The notes under the pieces are model-generated. The model was given only the letters and a program-made list of their open reading frames with translations, made no database searches and was not told the DNA's origin. A stretch of 11,746 nt of DNA from JAZDEY01 sp043808325 [NCBI: Candidatus Eiseniibacteriota bacterium] (lineage in GTDB: Bacteria; Arandabacterota; Arandabacteria; Arandabacterales). Location of the stretch: positions 1 to 11,746 of the forward strand of contig JAZDEY010000063.1 in NCBI GenBank assembly GCA_043808325.1, given 5' to 3'. The translations under genes were made by a program, and so were the position numbers. Of the stretch, positions 6,145-11,746 are shown piece after piece (within the stretch, counting starts at the first letter, position 1; the number at the start of each line of letters is the position of its first letter).

Positions 6145-6386
6145 ATCACAGGCCTTGGCAATTCAGGCCCGCTGCCGCTAGCAAACTCGCGCTTTGACTT
6201 GGGCATCCCTGGTTCCCGTCCCCTCCGGCTCCCCGAGCTGTACCATAGGCAGAATGTTCAGGGTGGCGTTGGGCCGTCTGGGGCAACATCGAGGCGGACC
6301 TCAGGAGGTAACCGTCACCAAACCGACAGCCCTTATCCCTTCCCTTGTTGCTCCTCACCGCCGTTGCAGCGGCCCATTCGTTTGGC
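6145..6386. other. Intergenic stretch between nuclease and next promoter
   Basis: 242 bases with no convincing gene. An 86-codon minus-strand frame (6406-6146) opens inside the nuclease gene, has low-complexity composition and no ribosome site, so I leave it out. A very short frame starting MPKSKREFAS with a purine-rich leader ends at the promoter; it may be chance. A small palindrome ACCTC-AG-GAGGT lies near 6298-6309. I see no terminator with a T-run after the nuclease gene, so read-through into the next unit is possible. Confidence 0.5.
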
Positions 6387-6734
6387 TTATACAGTCGCCA
6401 AGACATACTCCATATTCCGCTGCTTGCACCATATCTCGGCCGCTTTTCGCTTCCGCTGCACGTCGTTAGAGTCCACGCGGCTTGGGTCTTTCACCTCCAC
6501 GATGACCTTCCGGCCGCCTTCGTATTCGACAAGAAAGTCCGGCACATATCGGCGCTGATGCTTCTGCCCGTCAATCCATGGGATTGTGATGCCGTGCCGC
6601 TTCATCCACTTCACGACGTGCGGATCGCGCTCCAGCCGATCCATCATCCGACGTTCCAAGCCACTTTGGAACCTCTCGAAGCTCCAGGGGCTTTTCTTAG
6701 GGTTCTCATACGTACCATGTATGCTAATCGCCAT
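6387..6734 (-). CDS. TnsA-like PD-(D/E)xK nuclease, stand-alone
   Basis: A 115-aa protein with the layout of the TnsA N-terminal nuclease domain, expected to cut DNA with metal ions. Glu27 lies in FQSGLERRM, followed by DRLERDPHVVKW. The core is RRYVPDFLVEYEGGRKVIVE with Asp66, then Glu80 and Lys82 in VEVKDPS, and the closing helix KAAEIWCKQRNMEYVLAT. These supply E...D...ExK. ATG 6734 has GGGGAT about eight bases upstream and overlaps the helicase stop by 11 bases, giving tight translational coupling. The helicase of this operon lacks the C-terminal nuclease domain of usual type III Res subunits, so this small protein is probably the missing cutting subunit. It could also be an independent nuclease; no other TnsA-TnsB-TnsC type transposition genes are near. 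Confidence 0.82.
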   Translation of the reverse strand: MAISIHGTYENPKKSPWSFERFQSGLERRMMDRLERDPHVVKWMKRHGITIPWIDGQKHQRRYVPDFLVEYEGGRKVIVEVKDPSRVDSNDVQRKRKAAEIWCKQRNMEYVLATV

Positions 6735-8739
6735 ATTCAATGATCCCCGCTATCAGTCCGGGAGTGGCCCCGACCTTGGTCTTCATCTGCCGGAGCATTT
6801 TCCAGGCGAAATTGACTTCCTCGCGTTCAGCCAATCCCAGCGAAGAACCGTTAAGGAACTTCTTACGCACATGATGAACAAGCGCACTGTAAACTCGGTC
6901 CTTAAAGGCTGCCGCACAACCGGCTTCAACAGTTAGATCCTCTGCTATTTCCAGCATGCCCACCTTTACCGCGTCCCGGATTGCCTCGTCCGACACTTGA
7001 AGACCCGCCTCGGTGGGAGCAGAAGGATCGGGTGCCGAGTGGATCGTTTTCCAGCCGTCTTTACCGAGTTCCTGGCCGACCACGCCGGAGATGCCCAATT
7101 TCGTAATCTCAATCGCCGTGGGGTCGTACTCGATTGCGTCCAATGCCGCTTGCCAGTTCTTCAGCGGTTGGGGTGGCGGGCCGAAGTCACCCAGGACAAA
7201 CGGGTGGTCATCCACAACGGACGGATCGACCGGCGGCAGATCAATCACAAGGTCGGCGTTAGCGAACTCCTGCTTGGGCGGCGGCGGCGGAAGGTCTTCT
7301 GTCTCGTCATACACGTCCTCAATCAGAACGCCCTCGCGCTTCCGGGCGTTCAAGATGTCCCAAAGCCATTGATGTTCGAGCTTGGGATGATCCACTATGG
7401 AGCAGACTTGAGGCTCCGTCGGCTCGACGCCTTTCACCCGAACCCGGCGCAGGCCGCGCCCGATGACCTGTTGTCCATATACCGTCGAACCGAACTTGCG
7501 CAGCAACAGGATCACGCCCACCTCGGGTACGTCCCAGCCCTCGCGCAGCATCAGCACGCTGACCACGGCCTTGTAAGGCTTGCCGGACTTCTGTTGTCTG
7601 CCCAATTCACGCGCTTTCTGTCGGTCTTCCTCGTCGCTGTCTTCCGTGACAAGCAGTGTCTTCATCTTGAAGTACGTGTTCAGTGTGTTTGCGGCTTTTT
7701 CCGCGTCTGCTTTGCATACCGCGACCACAAACAGAATAGGCTGATACCGTCCTTTGGCCCGCCGCTCCTGCTCCTCCAATCGGCGCAGCGCAATCGCCAT
7801 CTGCTGACGCATCGGTTCATCATCCGTCACCCATTGCGTTGCGCTAAGACCGAGCCGGTCCACCTCGTCCCAGTTAATCTCTTCCACTTTGCGCTTCTCG
7901 CCCGTCCGGGCGTCGGTATAGGTAAGCTGCACCGTCTTGATGTCCGGTTGATACACCACGGGCGTGGCAATGAGCCCGTCGGCCAACGCGTCCGCCACGC
8001 CGTATTCAAAGATCATATCGCTATCGGGCGTCCTCCCGTCGGCGCGGTCGGGCGTTGCTGTCGTGTCCAACCGTAAAACGACCTTCTCGCGCATCCGCGA
8101 TAGCGTCGCCTCGTATTCCGGCGCGGGGGAGTTGTGCGCCTCATCGTTGAACAGGGCGAAATCCGGTCCGTTCATCAGCGCTGACAGATTGCTCTGCCCG
8201 CTCTTGTTGCTCTGGTAAAACTGATGGATGTTGCCCAGGATAACGCTCGCGCTGAGCAAGCTCGACCAGCCACCCTCCTTGCCGCTGCCCAGCGTGGTCA
8301 GGTCGAACTCGCCAACCGCGGAAGCCCAACCAGGAATCAAATCGCGGTCCTTGAAAACTTTGCCGCCCTGAAAGTCATCCTCCAGGCGGTCCCGGACGAT
8401 CAGATTGGGGCACAGCAGCACGAACTTCTGGACGCTATGCGCAATGCGCAGCCAGGCGATTACCGCTGCGATTACCGCCGTCTTGCCACCGCCCGTAACG
8501 ACATTAAGAAGCATCCCGTCCGCGCCGATTTCAGCCTTGCCAAGAATCTCGTGCGCATACACCACCCGTAGAAACGATTCCCACTGGTGAGGCCATAGCG
8601 TCCCGGACCGCGCCGCCTGGTCGTCGTCGGGTGAGGTCAAGAATTCGATGTACTTGTACGATTCCGCCTTCAGGCCAGGCATCCCATCCCGTCGCCAGTC
8701 GTGGAAAGCATCCTCGTATCGTGCGAACTGGTTGAACAT
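6724..8739 (-). CDS. DEAH-box helicase, type III restriction Res-like
   Basis: A 671-aa superfamily 2 helicase/translocase like the Res subunit of type III restriction systems. Visible motifs: GTLWPHQWESF (46-56, Q-type region), Walker A NVVTGGGKT (79-87), LLCPNLIVRDRLEDD (motif Ia), DEAH 199-202 in FNDEAHN, TATP 227-230, LREGWDVPEVGVI (398-410), and QVIGRGLRRVR (424-434) with the arginine fingers. A proline run at 484-488 joins the motor to a C-terminal region (about 520-671) with a helical, SNF2-unlike coupler and no visible PD-(D/E)xK motif. ATG 8739 follows the methyltransferase stop by only four bases. It ends in TAG, overlapping the small nuclease gene. It should unwind or translocate on DNA and bring methyltransferase-recognised sites to the separate nuclease. 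Family call firm; exact system type inferred. Confidence 0.93.
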   Translation of the reverse strand: MFNQFARYEDAFHDWRRDGMPGLKAESYKYIEFLTSPDDDQAARSGTLWPHQWESFLRVVYAHEILGKAEIGADGMLLNVVTGGGKTAVIAAVIAWLRIAHSVQKFVLLCPNLIVRDRLEDDFQGGKVFKDRDLIPGWASAVGEFDLTTLGSGKEGGWSSLLSASVILGNIHQFYQSNKSGQSNLSALMNGPDFALFNDEAHNSPAPEYEATLSRMREKVVLRLDTTATPDRADGRTPDSDMIFEYGVADALADGLIATPVVYQPDIKTVQLTYTDARTGEKRKVEEINWDEVDRLGLSATQWVTDDEPMRQQMAIALRRLEEQERRAKGRYQPILFVVAVCKADAEKAANTLNTYFKMKTLLVTEDSDEEDRQKARELGRQQKSGKPYKAVVSVLMLREGWDVPEVGVILLLRKFGSTVYGQQVIGRGLRRVRVKGVEPTEPQVCSIVDHPKLEHQWLWDILNARKREGVLIEDVYDETEDLPPPPPKQEFANADLVIDLPPVDPSVVDDHPFVLGDFGPPPQPLKNWQAALDAIEYDPTAIEITKLGISGVVGQELGKDGWKTIHSAPDPSAPTEAGLQVSDEAIRDAVKVGMLEIAEDLTVEAGCAAAFKDRVYSALVHHVRKKFLNGSSLGLAEREEVNFAWKMLRQMKTKVGATPGLIAGIIEYGD

Positions 8740-8743
8740 GCGG

Positions 8744-10570
8744 TCAGGTTACCTCGATCTCGGCGGTCCACAGGCCTTCACCGCCCATGTCATCCTGCAC
8801 CTTGCAGGCAATGCGCTTCTTTCCTGCCGCGGGGAACTCGTATTCCGCCTGCAACTCCGGCTCCTTCGTCGCGCCGCGCACAAACGAATATCCCGGCGTG
8901 CTCGAAAAGCGCTTCCCAAAATCAAAATCCCACTGCACGTTGATAATCTTTGCCCCCGCGTTCATCACCGCCGTTTCGCTCACGTCGAACCGGAAAGTGC
9001 ATCTAGCGATGCGCTTGTAGCCCACCTCGACCTTCGGCGGCTGCACAAAGGTCAGGAAGTTTTCGTAGTCGGCGTTGTCGGTCGAGAGCGCCGCCACGTG
9101 CTCGCGGAAGGGCGGCGAGTCGATGCGGACCTGGTCAAGCCGGATGAAATTGAGGTCCGTCTGCTCCAAACGGCGCAACCGCTCAGCTGCGTCCATCGCA
9201 TCCTGCCGGAACGCCCACGCCAGCATGATCCCGTCGCGCAGGTTATCCTGCTTATAACGCAGCGTCTTACGGATGGTATTGGCGAAGTCCTGCACGTCCT
9301 GCGCCGAGACGCCCTTCTTGGGGTTAGGCTCGCCCACCCAGACGGGAACCGCGCCTTTCATTCCGTGGATACCTGTCTGATGTTCCTCATCCACCGCGCC
9401 GAAGCATTTGAGGACGAAGGCGCGGAACTGCTCGGGCGGCATGTCTGAAAGTCGCCGCGTTTCGTACACGCCCCAATGCTCGACAGTGAAGTCCGGCACA
9501 GGGAACAGCTTGCCCGTCTGCTCCCAGATTTGCCGCGTCAGCCGGTCCGCCATGATCGCCACCGCCACCCGCGACTGGTCGCAGGCAATCCAGCGCCGCT
9601 CCAGCCGTTGAGCCACAGCCACAGTTGTCCCGCCACCGCAGAAGAAGTCGGCAACCACGTCCCCTTTAGACGAGTGGCCGCGAATCACTCGCTCAAGAAC
9701 TGCCTCTGGCTTTTGCGTGGGATAGCCGATCCACTCCTTCGAATGATTCGGTGGTCGCGAGATGTCCCATACGCTTCCTGCGACTTTTCCCTTTTCATTG
9801 AAGAGTTCGCGGCGTGACTCGGCGATGATCGCATCATATGCGATTCTCACTTCATCCGTGTTGAAGGTGTAGCCCGAGGCTGCGCGCGTGTACCACAGGA
9901 TGACATCGTGCTTTCTGCCGTACCTGTGCTTGCTTCCCCCGCCGGACCTGTAAGACCAGATAATCTCGTTCTGAAGAAGTTCGTACCCGAATATCTTGTC
10001 TAGCTCAATCTTGATGTAGTGGCTTGCGTGTAGGTCGCAGTGAACCATCAGACTGCCCGTCTTCCTAAGCAGCCTCTTCATCTCATACAGCCGGGCATTG
10101 AGCCAGATGAGGTAGCCGGGCATCCCGCCTTCCCAGATGTCGGAGAAGGAGCGCAGTTCGTTCTGGTCACCGAAGATGACATTATATTGCCGTCCGGAAA
10201 AGAACGGCGGGTCAATGTAGATGAGGTCAATGCTCTCGCTGGGTAGTTGGCGCATCACGTGCAGGTTGTCACCCCAGAGCAGGCGGTTTGGTTCCAGTTC
10301 AGGATGCCCAAACTGGACGCGCTCGACCACCTGGAATGGCAGCATGACCTGGGGAAAGAGTTTGCGGAAGCCCTTGCGCCGATCCCAGCCCAGCGGCTCC
10401 TTCTCAACCGGCACGCTGCCGAAACGCGTCGGCGGTCGCCAGAACTCCTCCTGCGCGGGTAGAGCGTCCGTCCGCTCGTCCCGATCCACGACCTCGGGGG
10501 GTGAAATGAAATCGCCCTTCACAGGACCGGTGGTCGGTTTGTCCTTTTCTTCGCTGTCTTTCTTTGCCAT
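8744..10570 (-). CDS. Beta-class site-specific DNA methyltransferase (Mod-like) with C-terminal extension
   Basis: A 608-aa N6-adenine or N4-cytosine methyltransferase. The catalytic motif DPPF (120-123, in IYIDPPFFSG) precedes the AdoMet motif FFCGGGTT (309-316), the order of the beta class; TQKPEAVLERVI (285-296) is motif X. Residues 124-280 should hold target recognition. About 370-480 (QFRAFVLKCFGA, IHGMKGAVPVWVG, VSAQDVQDFA) resembles a degenerate Mrr-like fold without a clear catalytic set. The last 100 residues (WDFDFGKRF, YEFPAAGKKRIACKVQDDMG) read like a PKD/Ig-type beta-sandwich, unusual for a cytoplasmic methyltransferase. The first 50 residues look disordered. ATG 10570 has GAAGGGA eight bases upstream. 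First gene of the operon, with helicase and nuclease after it. It is expected to mark host DNA and supply specificity to the complex. Confidence 0.93.
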   Translation of the reverse strand: MAKKDSEEKDKPTTGPVKGDFISPPEVVDRDERTDALPAQEEFWRPPTRFGSVPVEKEPLGWDRRKGFRKLFPQVMLPFQVVERVQFGHPELEPNRLLWGDNLHVMRQLPSESIDLIYIDPPFFSGRQYNVIFGDQNELRSFSDIWEGGMPGYLIWLNARLYEMKRLLRKTGSLMVHCDLHASHYIKIELDKIFGYELLQNEIIWSYRSGGGSKHRYGRKHDVILWYTRAASGYTFNTDEVRIAYDAIIAESRRELFNEKGKVAGSVWDISRPPNHSKEWIGYPTQKPEAVLERVIRGHSSKGDVVADFFCGGGTTVAVAQRLERRWIACDQSRVAVAIMADRLTRQIWEQTGKLFPVPDFTVEHWGVYETRRLSDMPPEQFRAFVLKCFGAVDEEHQTGIHGMKGAVPVWVGEPNPKKGVSAQDVQDFANTIRKTLRYKQDNLRDGIMLAWAFRQDAMDAAERLRRLEQTDLNFIRLDQVRIDSPPFREHVAALSTDNADYENFLTFVQPPKVEVGYKRIARCTFRFDVSETAVMNAGAKIINVQWDFDFGKRFSSTPGYSFVRGATKEPELQAEYEFPAAGKKRIACKVQDDMGGEGLWTAEIEVT

Positions 10571-10686
10571 TGCGTCATTCCCTTCATTAGTGGAATCTCG
10601 CCTATCATTGGACAGTTAACGATAATTAGATTGATCTGCACAAAACAAAGTTGCTTGCCTTCGCGAGGTATTCGACTGTCTCAAAA

Positions 10687-10701
10687 AGACTTCTGAAGAC
10701 T
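10687..10701. promoter_or_regulatory. Near-palindrome in methyltransferase leader
   Basis: AGACTTCTGAAGACT is symmetric at 12 of 14 positions around the central T. It lies about 10 to 24 bases downstream of the predicted start of the methyltransferase transcript, where a repressor or controller protein could bind. No controller (C-protein) gene is seen nearby. It could be chance. Confidence 0.25.
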
Positions 10702-10717
10702 GAGTATTAAGAATTAA

Positions 10718-10746
10718 AATCTACACATTTTGGCAGAACCTGTCAA
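10718..10746 (-). promoter_or_regulatory. Sigma-70 promoter for the methyltransferase operon
   Basis: TTGACA (10746-10741) and TAGATT (10723-10718) are spaced by 17 bases; the -35 is perfect and the -10 matches four of six. Transcription would begin near 10711, giving a leader of about 140 bases before ATG 10570 that is AT-rich (about 32% G+C in 10681-10740). The promoter lies just after the stop of the 52-aa membrane peptide and in a gene-free stretch of 185 bases, so it probably drives methyltransferase, helicase and nuclease together. Confidence 0.75.
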
Positions 10747-10755
10747 ACAATGCTT

Positions 10756-10914
10756 TCAGTTACCTTGGTTCGCCGCAATTATTATCAGGATGCCAAGGAA
10801 CGTTAAGGCCAACAGAGCCACAAAACCAATTAGGCCGTTGCCATAAATGGCGGATAGGCAGAATGCGGTAACTGCTAAAACCACTCCAAGAGCTGTATTT
10901 GTTATATAGTTCAT
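10756..10914 (-). CDS. 52-aa small membrane protein, two helices
   Basis: A short hydrophobic protein not assignable to a family. It begins MNYITNTALGVVLAVTAFCL; the first helix is about residues 4-22, a short loop YGNGL follows, and a second helix is about 27-48, near LLALTFLGILIIIAA, ending NQGN. The ATG at 10914 overlaps the stop of the tiny frame upstream (ATGA), with GAGAA as a modest ribosome site. Composition is AT-rich and unlike the methyltransferase gene. It ends ten bases before the methyltransferase promoter. Roles seen for such peptides include toxin-like pore peptides, regulators of membrane enzymes, or superinfection exclusion; nothing here selects one. Hydrophobic pattern and overlap support a real gene. 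Confidence 0.65.
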   Translation of the reverse strand: MNYITNTALGVVLAVTAFCLSAIYGNGLIGFVALLALTFLGILIIIAANQGN

Positions 10915-10973
10915 TTCTCAGTCTTTACCATTGATACCTTCACCCTTTTCAGCTCTTCCAGGAGTTCCGTCAC
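10911..10973 (-). CDS. Possible 20- to 36-aa ORF upstream of membrane peptide
   Basis: An open stretch ends VTELLEELKRVKVSMVKTEK before TGA, which overlaps the next gene's ATG (ATGA). The open frame extends back to a TGA at 11021-11019 and before the GTG at 10973 reads SDDPENHLIYQA, which is protein-like, but it has no ATG, GTG or TTG there. The nearest fit is a GTG overlapping the end of the 81-aa gene: deleting one G from the GGGG at 11012-11015 would give about 36 continuous codons. So this may be a real small gene with a rare start, a frameshifted gene, or a base error. Low certainty. Confidence 0.35.
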   Translation of the reverse strand: MTELLEELKRVKVSMVKTEK

Positions 10974-11014
10974 CGCCTGATAAATCAGATGATTTTCTGG
11001 ATCATCGCTTGCCC

Positions 11015-11260
11015 CTATTCACCTACCAGACCCGAATGAAGGATGCTCCCATTCTCTTTGGATATGGCGATCAAATAGGCCGCCCCTGTGGAAGTCCCTA
11101 TCAGTGAGGGGCTGAATGTGATGTACCAACAGTCGGCCAGCCTATCGACTGCATAGACCTGCCACCCGGCGTTCCACTTGTCGGTTATTTCGATATGGAA
11201 TAGTGTGCTGATATTGCTCCTGGCAATGTCGAGGGCTTCTTCCCTGGTGATTTGGCTCAT
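11015..11260 (-). CDS. 81-aa small protein, YrhB/Imm35-like
   Basis: A soluble small protein beginning MSQITREEALDIARSNIS, then WNAGWQVYAVDRLADCWYIT and YLIAISKENGSILHSG. A helix followed by a beta-sheet with Trp-rich strands and a Gly turn near the end recalls the YrhB/Imm35 immunity group, whose members share the opening EEAxxIA helix and a closing 'xxGxxxxxG' strand. I rate this as a possible match only. ATG 11260 overlaps the stop of the 62-aa gene (ATGA) and has GGAAAAGGG directly upstream. It ends in TAG. If it is an immunity protein, the toxin partner should lie upstream or be encoded elsewhere; nothing visible here is a clear toxin. Confidence 0.65.
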   Translation of the reverse strand: MSQITREEALDIARSNISTLFHIEITDKWNAGWQVYAVDRLADCWYITFSPSLIGTSTGAAYLIAISKENGSILHSGLVGE

Positions 11261-11445
11261 CCCTTTTCCGCCCTTTCGCTTCTCGACAAGGTTGCCTGCA
11301 CTTTTTTCATCTCCTTCAAGAGTTCCTTCTTGGTGATGATACCCTTACGGTCGAGCAGATTGATCAGGGCATCCGACTGAATAACCTCAGACATGAGCAG
11401 TTCCCGGAGATCGACGATTTCGCTGGGATCGAGTTGCTCAGCCAT
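11257..11445 (-). CDS. 62-aa uncharacterised small helical protein
   Basis: A small, mostly helical protein of unknown function with no membrane segment. The pattern EIVDLRELLMSEVIQSDALI followed by LLDRKGIITKKELLKEM is familiar from small uncharacterised proteins of anaerobic proteobacteria-like genomes, but I cannot name the family. The GIITKKEL turn resembles the short helix-turn-helix motif of SHOCT-like peptides. ATG 11445 has GAGGGG about six bases upstream and overlaps the thermonuclease stop by eight bases; its own stop overlaps the next start. These junctions make co-translation with its neighbours very likely. Confidence 0.75.
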   Translation of the reverse strand: MAEQLDPSEIVDLRELLMSEVIQSDALINLLDRKGIITKKELLKEMKKVQATLSRSERAEKG

Positions 11446-11746
11446 TGCCGCCCCTCACCTTCAATCGTTTCCGAAAATCATTCGGCCTCTCATATCCTGG
11501 TAACGACCAGATTCCTCTCCTTGCGGATCTTGCTTCCTTCTCCGCCCGAATAAACTGTGCTCGATAGGGTTCCTTCAGATATTCAAGATAGGCTTCGGCA
11601 TATCCCTCTTTAACCATCTCCAGGTTGATATTCCTGTTGCCGATCCAGATCACTCCCACCATGCGTTTGTAGCGGTCAATGTCGATGATGTCCAGCCTGA
11701 CCTGCTTCCCCATGATTTTGGCTTCCAGTGCCTTCCATGACTCTTC
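11438..11746 (-). CDS. Thermonuclease (SNase family), 5' end outside window
   Basis: C-terminal part of a calcium-dependent nuclease of the staphylococcal nuclease family, which degrades DNA and RNA. The frame is open to the right edge (EESWKALEAKI before Met at 11713), so ATG 11713 is internal and the start is missing. Visible landmarks are VRLDIIDIDRYKRMVGVIW, with the Arg that matches catalytic Arg87 of the staphylococcal enzyme in its DxYxR context, NINLEMVKEGYAEAY, and AEKEARSARRGIWSLP, the usual closing helix and Trp. The two other catalytic residues would be upstream, outside the window. The tail RKRLKVRGGNG is basic. It is the first gene seen of the small-gene run and overlaps the next by eight bases. 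Confidence 0.88.
   Translation of the reverse strand, partial: EESWKALEAKIMGKQVRLDIIDIDRYKRMVGVIWIGNRNINLEMVKEGYAEAYLEYLKEPYRAQFIRAEKEARSARRGIWSLPGYERPNDFRKRLKVRGGNG

Noticed and set aside
6146-6406. 86-codon minus-strand frame between nuclease and promoter
   Set aside because: No ribosome site, starts inside the nuclease gene and has low-complexity composition; I treat this stretch as intergenic.
6387-6734. Tn7-like transposition module
   Set aside because: Although the nuclease resembles TnsA, no TnsB-type integrase, TnsC ATPase or transposon ends are seen; the neighbours are a methyltransferase and a Res-like helicase.
6997-8076. Long plus-strand open frame of 359 codons
   Set aside because: It lies opposite the DEAH helicase, whose motifs are unmistakable, and its own translation has no family features; it is an antisense shadow.
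1-11746. CRISPR arrays, tRNA or rRNA genes
   Set aside because: No evenly spaced repeats with unique spacers and no cloverleaf or ribosomal RNA sequence seen; the only tandem repeat is the two-copy 27-bp unit at 1380-1433.

Overview
The window looks like part of a bacterial mobile genetic island. Every gene I can support lies on the minus strand, so transcription runs from high to low coordinates. Strong Shine-Dalgarno sequences, short or overlapping gene junctions, two near-consensus sigma-70 promoters and one rho-independent terminator all point to Bacteria. The lineage cannot be fixed from this sequence; base composition is mixed (about 68% G+C in a sample of the methyltransferase gene, about 32% in the leader before it).

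Layout in transcription order. (1) 11746-10756: a tight run of small genes: the 3' part of a secreted-type thermonuclease (SNase family), a 62-aa small protein, an 81-aa protein resembling the YrhB/Imm35 immunity group, a possible tiny ORF, and a 52-aa two-helix membrane peptide. (2) 10746-6387: a near-consensus promoter, then a three-gene restriction-modification-like operon: a beta-class DNA methyltransferase with an unusual C-terminal extension, a DEAH-box helicase of the type III Res kind that lacks its own nuclease domain, and a separate 115-aa TnsA-like PD-(D/E)xK nuclease. (3) 6144-4264: an excellent promoter (TTGACA-17-TATACT), two uncharacterised genes (228 and 320 aa) and a terminator. 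(4) 4239-1: a replication/integration module: a Cys-rich small protein, a 124-aa protein, a CHC2 primase-type zinc-finger protein, a P-loop ATPase split by an in-frame TAG just after its Walker B motif, a 51-aa protein, and a large serine recombinase running off the window's left edge.

The serine recombinase, the primase-type zinc finger and the P-loop ATPase are what would be expected of the core of an integrating element. The restriction-modification-like operon and the two unknown genes would be its cargo, probably anti-phage or element-stabilising. The points most worth a second look are the split type III-like system with a stand-alone nuclease and a PKD-like methyltransferase tail, the amber codon inside the ATPase, and an in-frame 9-residue tandem repeat that directly follows the ATPase's terminal TAG.
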